A stretch of 64,000 nt of DNA from Streptomyces sp. A1136 (GTDB lineage: Bacteria > Actinomycetota > Actinomycetes > Streptomycetales > Streptomycetaceae): the NCBI RefSeq assembly GCF_004795055.1, contig NZ_SSBJ01000037.1, positions 1 through 64,000 of the forward strand, read 5' to 3'. Under the pieces are notes generated by a model. That model was not told where the DNA came from. It saw only the letters and a list, made by a program, of their open reading frames with translations, and ran no database searches. Shown here one piece after another: positions 16,883 to 25,732 of this stretch; position 1 is the first letter of the stretch, and every line of letters starts with the position of its first letter. Both the position numbers and the translations under genes were made by a program.

Positions 16883-17278
16883 CTAGCAGTGGCCCCAGGA
16901 GCCGTTGTTGAAGTAGGTGTGGAACAGGTTGTTGTCGTCCGTGTTGCCGCCGTAGACATACCCGGAGTAGTAGGGCGCCCAGCCCGAGCCGCCGTAGTAC
17001 TCCCGGCTGACGCCGTACCAGACGTTGCCATTGCCCACGTTGTCGCCGGTGGTCCAGCAGTAGGCGTAGACCCCGTCGCCGTCTGCCCGGAAGAGGTCCG
17101 GGGCACCCACCTTGGCGGACCACGTGTGGGGCTGACTGTAGACGCCCACACCGTTGGACGTGCTCAGCCAGTCCCACGCGGCCGCCGACGCGTTGCCGGT
17201 GGACATCCCCAGCGCCCCCGCGGCCACCGCCGCGACTGCCGCGACCGAGGCGATCCGCCGTCCGAACTTGAACCTCAT
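16883..17278 (-). CDS. Small secreted SH3-like protein
   Basis: The product has 131 residues and a clear signal peptide (VAAVAAVAAGALGMSTGNAS, cut before AAWDW). The mature ~98 residues are Tyr/Gly/Asn-rich with VGVYSQPHTWSAKVG, DGVYAYCWTTGDNVGNG and VWYGVSREYYGGSGWAPYYS, the pattern of a bacterial SH3 domain with two cysteines (YCWTT and C-terminal GHC) that may form a disulfide. It probably binds wall or another exported protein. Function is not established. Confidence 0.75.
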   Translation of the reverse strand: MRFKFGRRIASVAAVAAVAAGALGMSTGNASAAAWDWLSTSNGVGVYSQPHTWSAKVGAPDLFRADGDGVYAYCWTTGDNVGNGNVWYGVSREYYGGSGWAPYYSGYVYGGNTDDNNLFHTYFNNGSWGHC

Positions 17279-17434
17279 GCCTGCCTCCTGACAGGAAGAA
17301 AAACCAGGGACCAGAACCGCTCCCGGGCGGACCTCTCACGCGATCCGCGTCGATTCACCCGGTGGGAGCGGACGGCGATCGGTGCCTGCTGCCCGTTCCC
17401 GAATCAAGGGAACCGGACGACGGGCCGGCCCCTC

Positions 17435-17461
17435 GAGTGATTCGATCAGGTTCGAACACTC
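17435..17461. promoter_or_regulatory. Candidate operator of the ArsR/DUF5937 gene
   Basis: GAGTGATTCGA and TCGAACACTC form an inverted repeat with one bulged base, centred 58 bp upstream of the regulator start. An internal TTCGA...TTCGAA repeat is also present. Confidence 0.4.
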
Positions 17462-17506
17462 ATGACGCCGGCCGCTCGGGCGGCCGCCTGCTGACCTGGG
17501 GGTGCC

Positions 17507-18502
17507 GTGCTCCACCTCGACATGGACCGTGCCGTACTCGCGAACGCCCGGTTCGCGATCTCGCCGCTCAACACCGTGATCGGCGCGCTCCGCCTCCTGC
17601 GTGACAACCAGCGGCCCAGCGGCGGCGGTTGGCTGGACACGGTCCGGGAGACCGTCCGTGACCGGAAGCTCATTCTGCTGGGCTCGCTCTTCGGCGGTGC
17701 GTGGGACTACGTGCCGGACTTCCTGACGCCACAGCCGCAGGCCCCGGAGACCGGTTTGCAGGAGGAACTGCACGCGGTCGCCACCACGGGTTCCGCTCGT
17801 CTGCGCTGGGAGCTGCAGGTCATGGCCCAGGGGGTCAGTGCGGAGCGGTTGGCGGGACGGGTGGTTCCCGTGGTCCTGCGCGACGCCTTGGAGCGGGGCG
17901 AGCGGGACTTCGCCGAACGGATGGCGGCGGAGCTGCACCGGCTGTGGGACGCGGCCCTCGCCCCGCAGTGGGCCGTCCTGCGCACCCGCATGGAGGATGA
18001 CATCACCCACCGGGCGCAGACCATCGCCCGCCACGGCCTGTCCGGCATGCTGGCCACCCTCCACCCCAGGATGCTCTGGAACGACGACCAACTGACGCTG
18101 GTCAGCCGCTTCCAAGGTCGGATCTCCGGCAGTACCGGTCTGGTCCTGACTCCCTCGGTGTTCACCACAGACTTACGCATGGTCATCGACTCGATACCGG
18201 GACCCGCCGTCCGGCAGCCCATGTTCGCCTACCCCTGTCGGCCCGGGCCGGAGACCCGCCCGGGGCCGACGGTCCATGCCCTGCTCGGGGCAACCCGGGC
18301 ACGCCTCCTGTCCGACCTGCACACCGCCCGCACCACCGCTGAACTGAGCGAGCGGCACTTCCTCGCCACCAGCACGGTCTCCTACCACCTCGGCATCCTG
18401 CACCGCACCGGACTCATCACCCGCACCCGCAGCGGACAACACGTCCGCTACCAGCAGACCCCCCGCGCCACCGACCTACTGGCCGGCCCGCGCGCCCGCT
18501 GA
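17507..18502 (+). CDS. ArsR-type winged-helix regulator with DUF5937 domain
   Basis: The protein has 331 residues. The N-terminal ~250 residues match DUF5937 proteins (AVLANARFAISPLNTVIGAL, then HPRMLWNDDQLTLV and GLVLTPSVFT), typical of Streptomyces. The C-terminal winged helix is RARLLSDLHTARTTAELSER with STVSYHLGILHRTGLITRTR and GQHVRYQQTP, an ArsR-like fold. The order sensor first, DNA-binding last is normal here. Ligand is unknown. The GTG start has GGGGGTG nearby. It is a single gene. Confidence 0.8.
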   Translation: MLHLDMDRAVLANARFAISPLNTVIGALRLLRDNQRPSGGGWLDTVRETVRDRKLILLGSLFGGAWDYVPDFLTPQPQAPETGLQEELHAVATTGSARLRWELQVMAQGVSAERLAGRVVPVVLRDALERGERDFAERMAAELHRLWDAALAPQWAVLRTRMEDDITHRAQTIARHGLSGMLATLHPRMLWNDDQLTLVSRFQGRISGSTGLVLTPSVFTTDLRMVIDSIPGPAVRQPMFAYPCRPGPETRPGPTVHALLGATRARLLSDLHTARTTAELSERHFLATSTVSYHLGILHRTGLITRTRSGQHVRYQQTPRATDLLAGPRAR

Positions 18503-19208
18503 TGCCGCACTCGTCCGAGGCGTACCGGTTCCGAGGACACCCGGCATGCCGGCCGGCGGCGGGGACGGTCACCCGCCGCTCACCCACAACGGCCTGCCGG
18601 CTTCCGCCGTCACCTACCTCTGCTCCACCGACATCCGGGACGGTGGTGTTCGCGAAGCCGGCCTCCGATCCACGCAGCGAAGACACTCCGAGAACCGCGC
18701 CGGTACGCCCGCCGGTACGCCCGCCGGCATGCCAGGCCGCGGAGGTCTGGGTCAGCGGTTCCGGCGATCATCCACTCCGCAGGAGGCGGGGCAGGGCTTC
18801 GGGCCGCTTCCACCGCCTCGTGCTGAGTCTGCGCGAGGCGCTCTCCGCTGCGGCCACACTCCAGATGCGATACCGCGCGTGATGATCCGTTGGATCTCCC
18901 GGTTTGCCCTGGGGGCTGATTGCGCTGTTTGGTGTGAATGGGCGCGGCGGCGGCACTTGATGGGCGACAGCACGGATGAGGCGGCGGCCCCTGCTCAAGC
19001 TGCGCAGAAGCGGTAGTCACGGCTGTCGTGGCGTGACCAACTGCTGCCGACAGGCACCGATCTGGAGGACGGACGGCCGGCCGCCATGGGCGTGCCTGTT
19101 CACACCGGCGTTGACCGATTTCTCTGCTGCCGTTTCGGCCCGCCCGGGGTAGAAATTCCTGGCAGCCGTCACCGCCCGTACGGTGAGGTCCACGACCCGG
19201 GAGAGCAC
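18503..19208. other. 700-bp region without a supported gene
   Basis: Frames here are Arg/Pro/Ser-rich and lack starts with ribosome-binding sites. A GGTACGCCCGCC unit is repeated almost three times at 18706-18735. Nothing else is recognisable. Confidence 0.5.
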
Positions 19209-19604
19209 GTGCACCCTCTTCGCCCCGCGCACTCGTTACGTGCGGAGCAGGCGTTCCGAGAGCGCCTTGCGAATGCCGGCGCGCAGCTGCTTGAGAACAC
19301 CTGGTTGGGCAGTGGCTCCCGGCACACGCTCCGTTGTGCCGCCGGGCACGTAGTCACGCCGCGCCCTGCCAACCTGCAACAGGGACAGGGGGTTTGCCGC
19401 GTCTGTGCCGGACGCTGCCGGGAGACCGCGGAAGCAGCCTTCCGCCCGGAACGTCTGGCTGCGGCAGGCGCCGCCCTGTTAGAGGAGTCCTGGCTTGGGG
19501 TTCACACCCCTCACCGCATCAGGTGCGCTCAAGGGCACGAGTCCAGGCGCCGCCCCTCAGCGGTTCGCCGGTCCGGCTGGGTATGCCGGTCATGCCCCCG
19601 CTAG
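19209..19604 (+). CDS. Double zinc-ribbon-like protein
   Basis: The product has 131 residues made of two ~57-residue repeats: FRERLANAGAQLLENTWLGS with RCAAGHVV...VCRVCAG, and FRPERLAAAGAALLEESWLG with RCAQGHES...VCRSCPR. Each repeat has C-x3-H and C-x2-C, a likely zinc site of treble-clef type. Such repeats occur in phage and mobile-element proteins that act with nucleases, but no catalytic domain is present here. GGGAGAG (19197-19203) supports the GTG at 19209; a longer start at 19086 is possible. It may be a fragment. Confidence 0.5.
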   Translation: MHPLRPAHSLRAEQAFRERLANAGAQLLENTWLGSGSRHTLRCAAGHVVTPRPANLQQGQGVCRVCAGRCRETAEAAFRPERLAAAGAALLEESWLGVHTPHRIRCAQGHESRRRPSAVRRSGWVCRSCPR

Positions 19605-19652
19605 GTTCCTACCCAGGCGGGGATTGAGGGCCGTCGACTCTGCGGCGACTCA

Positions 19653-19820
19653 ACTTCGGATATATGCGGTCATCAGTGTGTGCGCGTGTGCGTCATATAT
19701 CGGAGACTTCAGTCGCTTCAGTCGCTTCAGTCGCTGATGAGAGCCTGCTGTGCCTCTGACCTGTGCTTTTCTGTGAGCGACTCAAAGCGACTGAGCGACC
19801 TCGGTCGCTGGGCCGCCGTG
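19653..19820. repeat. AT-rich inverted arms and CTTCAGTCG iterons
   Basis: GATATATG and CATATATC arms flank ~28 bases of GT-rich DNA. Three exact tandem copies of CTTCAGTCG follow at 19707-19733. About 45 bp later the complement of the core, AGCGACT, recurs (19776-19798) with GAGCGACC and GGTCGCTGG. This is clearly lower in GC than the neighbours. Iteron-like DNA of this kind is used for protein binding in replication, partition or recombination. Confidence 0.6.
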
Positions 19821-20308
19821 TTCAGTCACTCCGGGGAGGATGCCGGATGCGGTCTGTGCGGATGCGCTGCATTTTGGTTGCGGTCCCCCCAGAGCCGCGA
19901 CAACATCAAACCGTCCTTCCGCGGCACTCCTGCGCGGGTTGAGATCCTTCAGCGCTGCCGCTCCCCGAGCCCCTTCCTTGCTGGACCTTTTCGCCCGCGC
20001 CCGTGTCCGGGAAGGACTCGTCAGGCGCGCATGCGGCCTGGCGGAGCGTACGCGCCGCCGTTTGGGGAAGTGGATACAGATTCCAACAGGTCGCCCGCAT
20101 TGGTCCGGACGGGGGGCAGATCTGGAGATGTCCGTCATGAAGGGAACACACGCGCCCTTGATGGCGCTGGGATGTGCCGGGCCGAGCGTAATCTGTCCGG
20201 AGATCGCCCAGAGGCCGGTATTCAGTCTTGCGGCCGCCCTCATTTCTGCTCCTGCCCATCCGTCGTCATTCTTTCCAGAACTCCCCCTTTCGAGCCGAAG
20301 GTTCAGCA

Positions 20309-21139
20309 ATGACCACGATCACCACCGCCGACGGCACGGACATCTTCTATAAGGACTGGGGGCCGCGCGACGGCCGGCCGGTGGTTTTCCACCACGGATG
20401 GCCGCTGAGTGCGGATGACTGGGACAACCAGATGCTGTTCTTCCTGTCGCACGGCTACCGTGTGATCGCGCACGATCGCCGGGGTCACGGCCGTTCCACC
20501 CAGACCTCGACCGGCCACGACATGGACACCTATGTGGCCGATGTCATCACGCTGACGGACGCTCTCGACCTCCGGGACGCCTTCCATATCGGCCACTCGA
20601 CCGGCGGCGGCGAGGTGGCACGGTACGCAGCGCGCGCCAAGGCCGGACGAGTGGCCAAGGCGGTACTGGTCGGTGCGGTGCCGCCGATCATGGTCAAGTC
20701 TGACAAGAACCCTGGCGGCACGCCGATCGACGTCTTCGACGGGTTCCGCGCAGCGCTCACCGCCAACCGCGCGCAGTTCTACATCGATGTCCCTACGGGC
20801 CCGTTCTACGGCTTCAACAGGCCGGGCGCGGAGGTCTCGCAGGGCCTGATCGACAACTGGTGGCGCCAGGGCATGATGGGCGGGGCCAACGCCCACTACG
20901 AGTGCATCAAAGCCTTCTCCGAGACGGACTTCACGGAGGACCTCAGGCAGATCGACATCCCTGTTCTCGTCTGCCATGGCACAGGAGATCAGATCGTCCC
21001 CTACGAGGACTCCGGACCGCTTACCGCGAAGCTCCTCAAGAACGGAACCCTCAAGAGCTACGAGGGCTACCCACATGGGATGCTGCAGGTCCACCCGGAC
21101 GTCCTGAACCCCGACATCCTCGCCTTCCTGAAGTCCTGA
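20309..21139 (+). CDS. Alpha/beta hydrolase, non-heme chloroperoxidase type
   Basis: The protein has 276 residues and matches cofactor-free haloperoxidases closely: [20 protein letters not shown], oxyanion [11 protein letters not shown], nucleophile elbow GHSTGGGE (Ser about 99), acid in GTGDQIVP (Asp about 228) and His in GYPHGML. Members act as esterases or perhydrolases. GAAGG precedes the ATG at 20309. It is a single gene, with ~570 bp of low-coding DNA upstream. Confidence 0.88.
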   Translation: MTTITTADGTDIFYKDWGPRDGRPVVFHHGWPLSADDWDNQMLFFLSHGYRVIAHDRRGHGRSTQTSTGHDMDTYVADVITLTDALDLRDAFHIGHSTGGGEVARYAARAKAGRVAKAVLVGAVPPIMVKSDKNPGGTPIDVFDGFRAALTANRAQFYIDVPTGPFYGFNRPGAEVSQGLIDNWWRQGMMGGANAHYECIKAFSETDFTEDLRQIDIPVLVCHGTGDQIVPYEDSGPLTAKLLKNGTLKSYEGYPHGMLQVHPDVLNPDILAFLKS

Positions 21140-21149
21140 CGGCGAGCTC

Positions 21150-21414
21150 GGCCGCCCTGGCCGCGTGCGCGAGTGCCTCGGGCTGGGCGATGGGCGCCGG
21201 GGGATGCGCGGGAAGTCCGCGCCGATCAGGGAGGCCCGGCTGAAGCGCCGGTCGGAGGTGGCCAGCTGCACATCGCGTAGCGGGTCACCAGCCGGCACGG
21301 GCCGCTGCCGTAGGGCATCTCGACCCTCGCGACGGGCTCATGGCGCCGCAGCGACGTCATGAACGGATCAGTCTCTGACGCCACATCGTGGCGGAACGGG
21401 TAGGTCTGACTCAC
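21150..21414 (-). pseudogene. Cytochrome P450, 5' fragment with frameshifts
   Basis: The complement from 21414 reads MSQTYPFRHDVASETDPFMT, then RHEPVARVEMPYGSGPCRLV and TRYA, the normal start of a Streptomyces P450. One base is missing near 21275; the next frame continues DVQLATSDRRFSRASLIGAD and FPRIPRR. A second shift gives APIAQPEAL. No heme-binding Cys loop remains. The hydrolase gene ends where the rest should be, so the P450 was truncated by rearrangement. Confidence 0.75.
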
Positions 21415-21606
21415 AGCTTGATCGAACGACCGGTGATCATCGCGGTTACGAGATGATCACCACTCGTCCGAGCTCCGCGGCAGCGAGACCGGTGCAGATC
21501 GGGCCAAGGCGCTACCAGCGGACCCGGGCTGTTCGGGTTGCTGGCGCGACGCGGTGGCGGCGGGTGGGGAAGAGCATCGTCGGGTGGGTCAGGGACCACG
21601 GCACCG

Positions 21607-21888
21607 CTACAGGTCGCTGTACGGGGGGATGACACGGACGATGGCGATGAGGTTCATGCGGGGGAGGGGCAGGGCGTAGAACCAGCCGTCGGCCAGGAGT
21701 GGGACGCGACGGACTCCGCCGGGCACGCCGCGGCGGGCGCCTTCGCCGATGTCGGTGACATCCACGCCGACGTCGGCCAGGGCGACGAGCTCGTCGGACA
21801 GGCGCTCCACTTCGGCGACGATGTGGCCGGGCAGTCCTTTGACGACATGCTCGGCGTCAGGGTCGTACTCCCACCGCCAGCCGCTCAA
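21607..21888 (-). CDS. RelE/ParE-like toxin candidate
   Basis: The product has 93 residues: SGWRWEYDPDAEHVVKGLPG, a helical hairpin (HIVAEVERLSDELVALADVG), GVRRVPLLADGWFYALPLPR and NLIAIVRVIPPY. Helix-hairpin then beta-sheet with Arg and Tyr on the strands is the RelE/ParE layout. The TTG start (21888) shares bases with the stop of the preceding gene (TTGA) and follows GGCGGAGAG. Toxin activity is inferred from fold and operon structure. Confidence 0.6.
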   Translation of the reverse strand: MSGWRWEYDPDAEHVVKGLPGHIVAEVERLSDELVALADVGVDVTDIGEGARRGVPGGVRRVPLLADGWFYALPLPRMNLIAIVRVIPPYSDL

Positions 21889-22256
21889 GACTCTCCGCCG
21901 TGGGGCAGCCCGGCCTCGGCGGCGGCCTTGTCGAGGATCTGCCCGATCTCCGCTGCGATGGCCCTGGCCTCTTCCAGATCGGTGACCTTCGCGGCCATGG
22001 CTTCGAGGAGACGGAGGCGGGCGGCCTGCTCGGGGTGGCGTTCGATGGCGACGTGCAGGGCCCACTGGCGCAGGAACCTGCGCATGGGCGCGGAGCTGAC
22101 TTCCTGGCGGGCGCGGGCGACGGCCTCGGCCCGCTCCGCGTCGAACGTCGCGACGGCGTCGGGGGCGATCCGGGTGAGGGTGGCGCGCAGTTCCTCGGGG
22201 CGGCCGGCCGGCTGGGGCAGACCGGGCCCGTGGGGCGGCTCGGGAGCGGTGGTCAT
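21885..22256 (-). CDS. Helical middle gene of toxin-antitoxin-like operon
   Basis: The product has 123 residues: a Pro-rich start, then almost continuous helix (PEELRATLTRIAPDAVATFD, RRFLRQWALHVAIERHPEQA, EARAIAAEIGQILDKAAAEA). I do not recognise a named family. It overlaps the upstream gene by ATGA and the downstream toxin-like gene by TTGA, so all three are translated together. It is the obvious antitoxin candidate, or an adaptor between the DNA-binding first protein and the toxin. Confidence 0.6.
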   Translation of the reverse strand: MTTAPEPPHGPGLPQPAGRPEELRATLTRIAPDAVATFDAERAEAVARARQEVSSAPMRRFLRQWALHVAIERHPEQAARLRLLEAMAAKVTDLEEARAIAAEIGQILDKAAAEAGLPHGGES

Positions 22257-22519
22257 GCTGCGTCCTGTTCGGGCTGCTGCCGGCGGTGGGCGGCGGTCAG
22301 GGTGGAGACGTGCTGGCGCGACCATCCCACGCGGGCGGCGACTGCGGCCGGGCCGCCGCGCCCGTGTCCGGCGGCGATCCTCCCGGCTGCTTCGCCGAGC
22401 GCGGTCCGGGCCTGTTCCAGGGCGGTCGCGCACGCTTCCACGTGCTGGGTGAGCCGGTCGAGCTCGTGGGCTTCCTCCGCGGTCAGGTCCACGCGGGGTA
22501 CGGGGGCGGAAGTCGTCAT
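22253..22519 (-). CDS. Small helix-turn-helix protein of toxin-antitoxin-like operon
   Basis: The product has 88 residues: a coiled coil (EEAHELDRLTQHVEACATAL, EQARTALGEAAGRIAAG) followed by AAVAARVGWSRQHVSTLTAA, a short helix-turn-helix. It heads the three-gene operon and probably represses it. ATG 22519 is chosen; another in-frame ATG lies at 22555. The promoter region (complement) has TTGTCA and TATGAG with direct repeats TTGCG-TTTGCG between them. Confidence 0.55.
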   Translation of the reverse strand: MTTSAPVPRVDLTAEEAHELDRLTQHVEACATALEQARTALGEAAGRIAAGHGRGGPAAVAARVGWSRQHVSTLTAAHRRQQPEQDAA

Positions 22520-22586
22520 GGAAGTGACACTGCCCCACTCATACCGCAAACGCAAGCGCGATTGACAAAAGTGAGGAGGTGTGCGC

Positions 22587-22985
22587 GTGCCGCCGGTGAG
22601 GGCGCCGGCCGTTCCCGACGGCCACCCGCCCCGAGGGGGCGTCGTACAACGGAACGGTGGTCAGCCCGTGGCGCTACCAGCACGCACCGCCTGCCGGTAC
22701 ACCCGCGGGCAGAGGGCGCTCCAGCCGCGACCGCCAGCCCACGGCGTCTGCGAGGAGCTCGGCCCGCAGCCGACCGCCCTCATCCCGGCGGGACATGTCC
22801 TGGTAGACGTGCCGCCCACGGAACTGCGGGTGGAGGACCAGGTCCTGACCGGCGGCCGTCTGTCCGTAATGACCGGCCTGAGGCGCCACTGCTTCATGGT
22901 CCTGGGCAACGGCCGGGTCGCCGTCGCGCACCGCACGGTGCGCGTCTACCGGTCCCGAGGACCTGCCCGCCTGGACGGCCCGTGA
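22587..22985 (+). CDS. Hypothetical protein, doubtful first half
   Basis: The product has 132 residues and no recognised family. The second half looks like real beta-rich protein (ALIPAGHVLVDVPPTELRVE, RLSVMTGLRRHCFMVLGNGR, VAVAHRTVRVYRS). The first half is Pro/Arg-rich and could be out of frame. GAGGAGG at 22573-22579 and TTGACA at 22562 precede GTG 22587. Confidence 0.35.
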   Translation: MPPVRAPAVPDGHPPRGGVVQRNGGQPVALPARTACRYTRGQRALQPRPPAHGVCEELGPQPTALIPAGHVLVDVPPTELRVEDQVLTGGRLSVMTGLRRHCFMVLGNGRVAVAHRTVRVYRSRGPARLDGP

Positions 22986-23106
22986 TCAGCCTGCGCGGCG
23001 CGCCGAGCGCGGAGGACGGCCGCTCGGGCCGTCCTCCGCACCCGGGGGGCGGTCAGCCGTGCGGAGATGCGCAGGCCGCAGTCGAAGAGGTGCCCCCCAC
23101 CCCGGA

Positions 23107-23723
23107 TCACGGGCCGGCCTGCGATCCGGCGGCGCGGGGGGTCAACCGGTGCGCGAGCATGGTGGCGGTTCGGCCGCCGGTGCCGCCGGCGGTGTTGATG
23201 GTGTCCGTGCAGCCGGCTTCGATGACGTGCGTGTTGGCGTTGCCGCCGGTGGCGCCCGTGCCGTTGTCGCGGCCGTATCGGCCAAGGCGGCCGCCGTCGC
23301 CGCCCGCGCTACCGGTGACAGTGATCCGGTCTGCGCCCACGCCGCCGTTGACGGTTCCGGTGTCGCCGGGCGCTCCCGTACCGCCGTTGCCGCCGCGCAG
23401 TCCGCCGATGGTGCCACGGTCCCCGCCCTTGGCCCCGCTGCCGCCGTCACCTCCGGCTACGGTGATGGTGTCGTTGCCCGGGCCACCGTCGATCATTCCC
23501 GCGTTGCCGGCGCCCTCCCGTCCGTGCCCGACTCGCCGAAGGCCTTGCCCTCCATGCCGCGGCGACCGGTGACGGTGATCCGGTCGTCTCCGCCCAGACC
23601 GTTGACCGTGGTGTCGTCCCTGACGCCCTCGGGACAGTCGATGACGTCATTGCCACTGGTGCCCTCGATCGTGGTCCCGACGACCAAGCGCACCCACGCC
23701 GCCCCTGTCTTGTCGCCGCCCAC
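23107..23723 (-). pseudogene. Gly-rich RTX-like calcium-binding protein, frameshifted
   Basis: Two minus-strand frames join near 23505. The first gives EGTSGNDVIDCPEGV and NGLGGDDRITVTGRRG, the second MIDGGPGNDTITVAGGDGGS and NGGVGADRITVTGSAGG. GGxGxD repeats bind Ca2+ in RTX-type secreted proteins. The shift lies in a G-rich run (GACGGGAGGG). No signal peptide is visible at the 5' end, so the gene is broken twice or the start lies in yet another frame. Confidence 0.6.
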
Positions 23724-23833
23724 GAGTCGGGGCGGGTACCGTCACCGCGGCGTCGGTCCGGCTGTGGCGCAGGACACGATCGGGCAGACAAAAGCGTTGG
23801 TCGTCCGCCCGGCTGCCCTGTCACGATCTGGGG

Positions 23834-24361
23834 GTGACCACGTTGTTCCTGATGGTCGGCCTACCCGGGGCCGGGAAGACCACGAAGGCTCGCCGGCTCG
23901 CCGAGGAGCACGGCGCGCTTCGCCTGACGCCCGACGACTGGATGATTCCCCTGTTCGGCATGGCAGAGGCGGACGGGAAGCGCGACGTGCTCGAAGGGCG
24001 CATGCTCTGGCTCGCCTTGGAGGCGGTCAAGTTGGGCACGAACGTGGTGGTGGACTTTGGCTGTTGGTCCCGAGACGAGCGGTCCGCGATCCGGTGGCTG
24101 GTCGAAGTCGAGAACGGCGCGTGCCTGTGCATGGTCTATCTGCCGGTGGACGAGGAGACTCAACGTAGGCGGATCGCCCACCGCTGGGCGAGCGCCCCGG
24201 CGCAGACGTTCCCGATGACCGAGGCCGACATCGCGCACGGGCGGGCGCACTTCGAGGAGCCCGACGCGGCGGAGCTGGGAGGCTGCGGCGTCACCGGTCC
24301 GCCCCCGGGCCGGGCTGACTGGCGGGAGTGGGCCGCCGTCCGATGGCCGTCGTTCGCGTGA
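23834..24361 (+). CDS. P-loop kinase/ATPase (polynucleotide-kinase-like)
   Basis: The protein has 175 residues. Walker A is GLPGAGKTT (residues 8-16). LTPDDWMIPLFGM and NVVVDFGCWSRDERSAIRWL follow the pattern of T4-Pnkp/zeta-like P-loop kinases, with a lid region QRRRIAHRW. The substrate cannot be told; relatives phosphorylate nucleic acid ends, antibiotics or sugars. The start is GTG 23834, just after TGGGG. It is a single gene next to an insertion-sequence remnant. Confidence 0.75.
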   Translation: MTTLFLMVGLPGAGKTTKARRLAEEHGALRLTPDDWMIPLFGMAEADGKRDVLEGRMLWLALEAVKLGTNVVVDFGCWSRDERSAIRWLVEVENGACLCMVYLPVDEETQRRRIAHRWASAPAQTFPMTEADIAHGRAHFEEPDAAELGGCGVTGPPPGRADWREWAAVRWPSFA

Positions 24362-24369
24362 TCGATTCG

Positions 24370-24620
24370 GCCCGACACGGTCGCGGACCGGGATCAAGGT
24401 TCCGTCCCCGATCCACAGCCGGTCCACGTAGGCGACCGGGCGCGGGGCGGGCTCCAGGACAGCAGCGGACGCAGGCGCTGGATGACCCGGCAGACGGTGG
24501 CCGGGGAGATCCCGAAGAGCGGGGCGAGCTGCCGCATCGTGAGGTTGGTGCGGTAGGACACGGCCACCGGCAGGACCCGGTCGGCCGGCGGCAGGCACCA
24601 CGGCCTGCCGCCACTCGACT
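24370..24620 (-). mobile_element. IS5-family transposase fragment
   Basis: The complement reads LPPADRVLPVAVSYRTNLTM, then RQLAPLFGISPATVCRVIQR, the helix-turn-helix of IS5-type transposases. One base shift near 24455 is followed by PRPVAYVDRLWIGDGTLIPV, the first catalytic Asp strand (DGTLIPV). The rest of the transposase and the inverted ends are absent. Confidence 0.7.
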
Positions 24621-24880
24621 CAGGTCACCAGAGCCCTGTCGTCAACGCTTCGCCGCGCCCGGGCCGAACCGTTTCGGAAAGCCCGTCCGCGGTCGCCGTC
24701 CTTGCCCTCCCGACGGCCTTCGGTGGGGGCGTGGGCGTACGCGCGCCCTCCTTGGGGGGTGGGGGGACCGGCCTCTTTCCCACACCGCGTCAGGCGACCG
24801 CCCAAGCCTTCCCTTACCCCGTCTGACCTGCGCTTTTCCCTCCTCGGCGAGTAAACTTTCCCCTGACGAGAGGGGATTTG

Positions 24881-25633
24881 ATGGATCGCGACATACGCAC
24901 GGTCGAGGACGCGTTGAGGCTCCTGGACGACCTGTTCGCACCGGACGCCGACCGCTGGACGGCGGATGCGGCCCCGTGGTGGGACGGCTTCTACGCGGAC
25001 CGCTCGCGCCCGGTGCCGTTCTTCGAGCCGAAGCCGGACGAGAACCTCGTCTCGTACCTCGACCGCGGTCTCGTCACCGCGGGCCGCGCCCTCGACCTGG
25101 GCTGCGGGCCGGGACGCAACGCGCTCCACCTCGCTTCTTCGGGCTTCGAGGTGGACGCCGTCGACCTGTCGCCGACGGCCATCGCCTGGGCCGAGGGACG
25201 GGCTCGTGACCTGGGGGTGGACGTCCGGTTCCGCCGAGGCGACGTGTTCGACCTCGTGGGGGCGGACCGCGCCCTGACCGGCCCGTACGACCTGATCTAC
25301 GACTCCGGTTGCTTCCACCACCTGCCGCCGCACCGCCGCATCAGCTACCTCGGCCTCCTCGACCGGGCCCTGGCCCCCGGAGGCCATTTCGCCCTCACCT
25401 GCTTCGCGGCCGGCGCGATGGGTTCCGAGCTCCCCGACCGCGACTTCTACCGGGATGCCCGCCTCCACGGCGGTCTCGCCTACACCCCCGAGGCGCTGCG
25501 CCGGATCTTCTCCGACCTGACGGAGATCGAACTGCGCCGTATGCGCGACGAACCGCCCGAGTGCCCCCGCATGGGCGAGCCCTTCCTCTGGACGGCCCTC
25601 TTCCGCCGTGACCGGCTGCCCGCCGCGAGCTGA
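24881..25633 (+). CDS. Class I SAM-dependent methyltransferase
   Basis: The product has 250 residues. Motif I is ALDLGCGPGRNALHLASSGF (about residue 70), followed by VDAVDLSPTAIAWAEGRA and FRRGDVFDL. The N-terminal PWWDGFYADRSRPVPFFEPK and YDSGCFHHLPPHRRISYLGL resemble thiopurine/tellurite-type small-molecule methyltransferases (TehB/TPMT branch). Substrate is unknown. GAGAGGGGA precedes TTG-ATG; ATG 24881 is chosen. Confidence 0.85.
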   Translation: MDRDIRTVEDALRLLDDLFAPDADRWTADAAPWWDGFYADRSRPVPFFEPKPDENLVSYLDRGLVTAGRALDLGCGPGRNALHLASSGFEVDAVDLSPTAIAWAEGRARDLGVDVRFRRGDVFDLVGADRALTGPYDLIYDSGCFHHLPPHRRISYLGLLDRALAPGGHFALTCFAAGAMGSELPDRDFYRDARLHGGLAYTPEALRRIFSDLTEIELRRMRDEPPECPRMGEPFLWTALFRRDRLPAAS

Positions 25634-25685
25634 ACGCGATTCCCCCGGCGCCCCTGAGGGTGTCCCGCCCCGCCCGGCACGGCGA

Positions 25686-25716
25686 GGGCCCGCACCCCTC
25701 GCAGGGGTGCGGGCCC
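25686..25716. terminator. Bidirectional 14-bp terminator
   Basis: GGGCCCGCACCCCT (25686-25699) pairs perfectly with 25703-25716 around CGC, between the convergent methyltransferase and CsbD-like genes. Confidence 0.8.
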
Positions 25717-25732
25717 GAATGCCGTGGGGCGG

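Noticed and set aside
17435-17461. tRNA fragment because of GGTTCGAA
   Set aside because: No acceptor or other arms; the symmetry fits an operator better.
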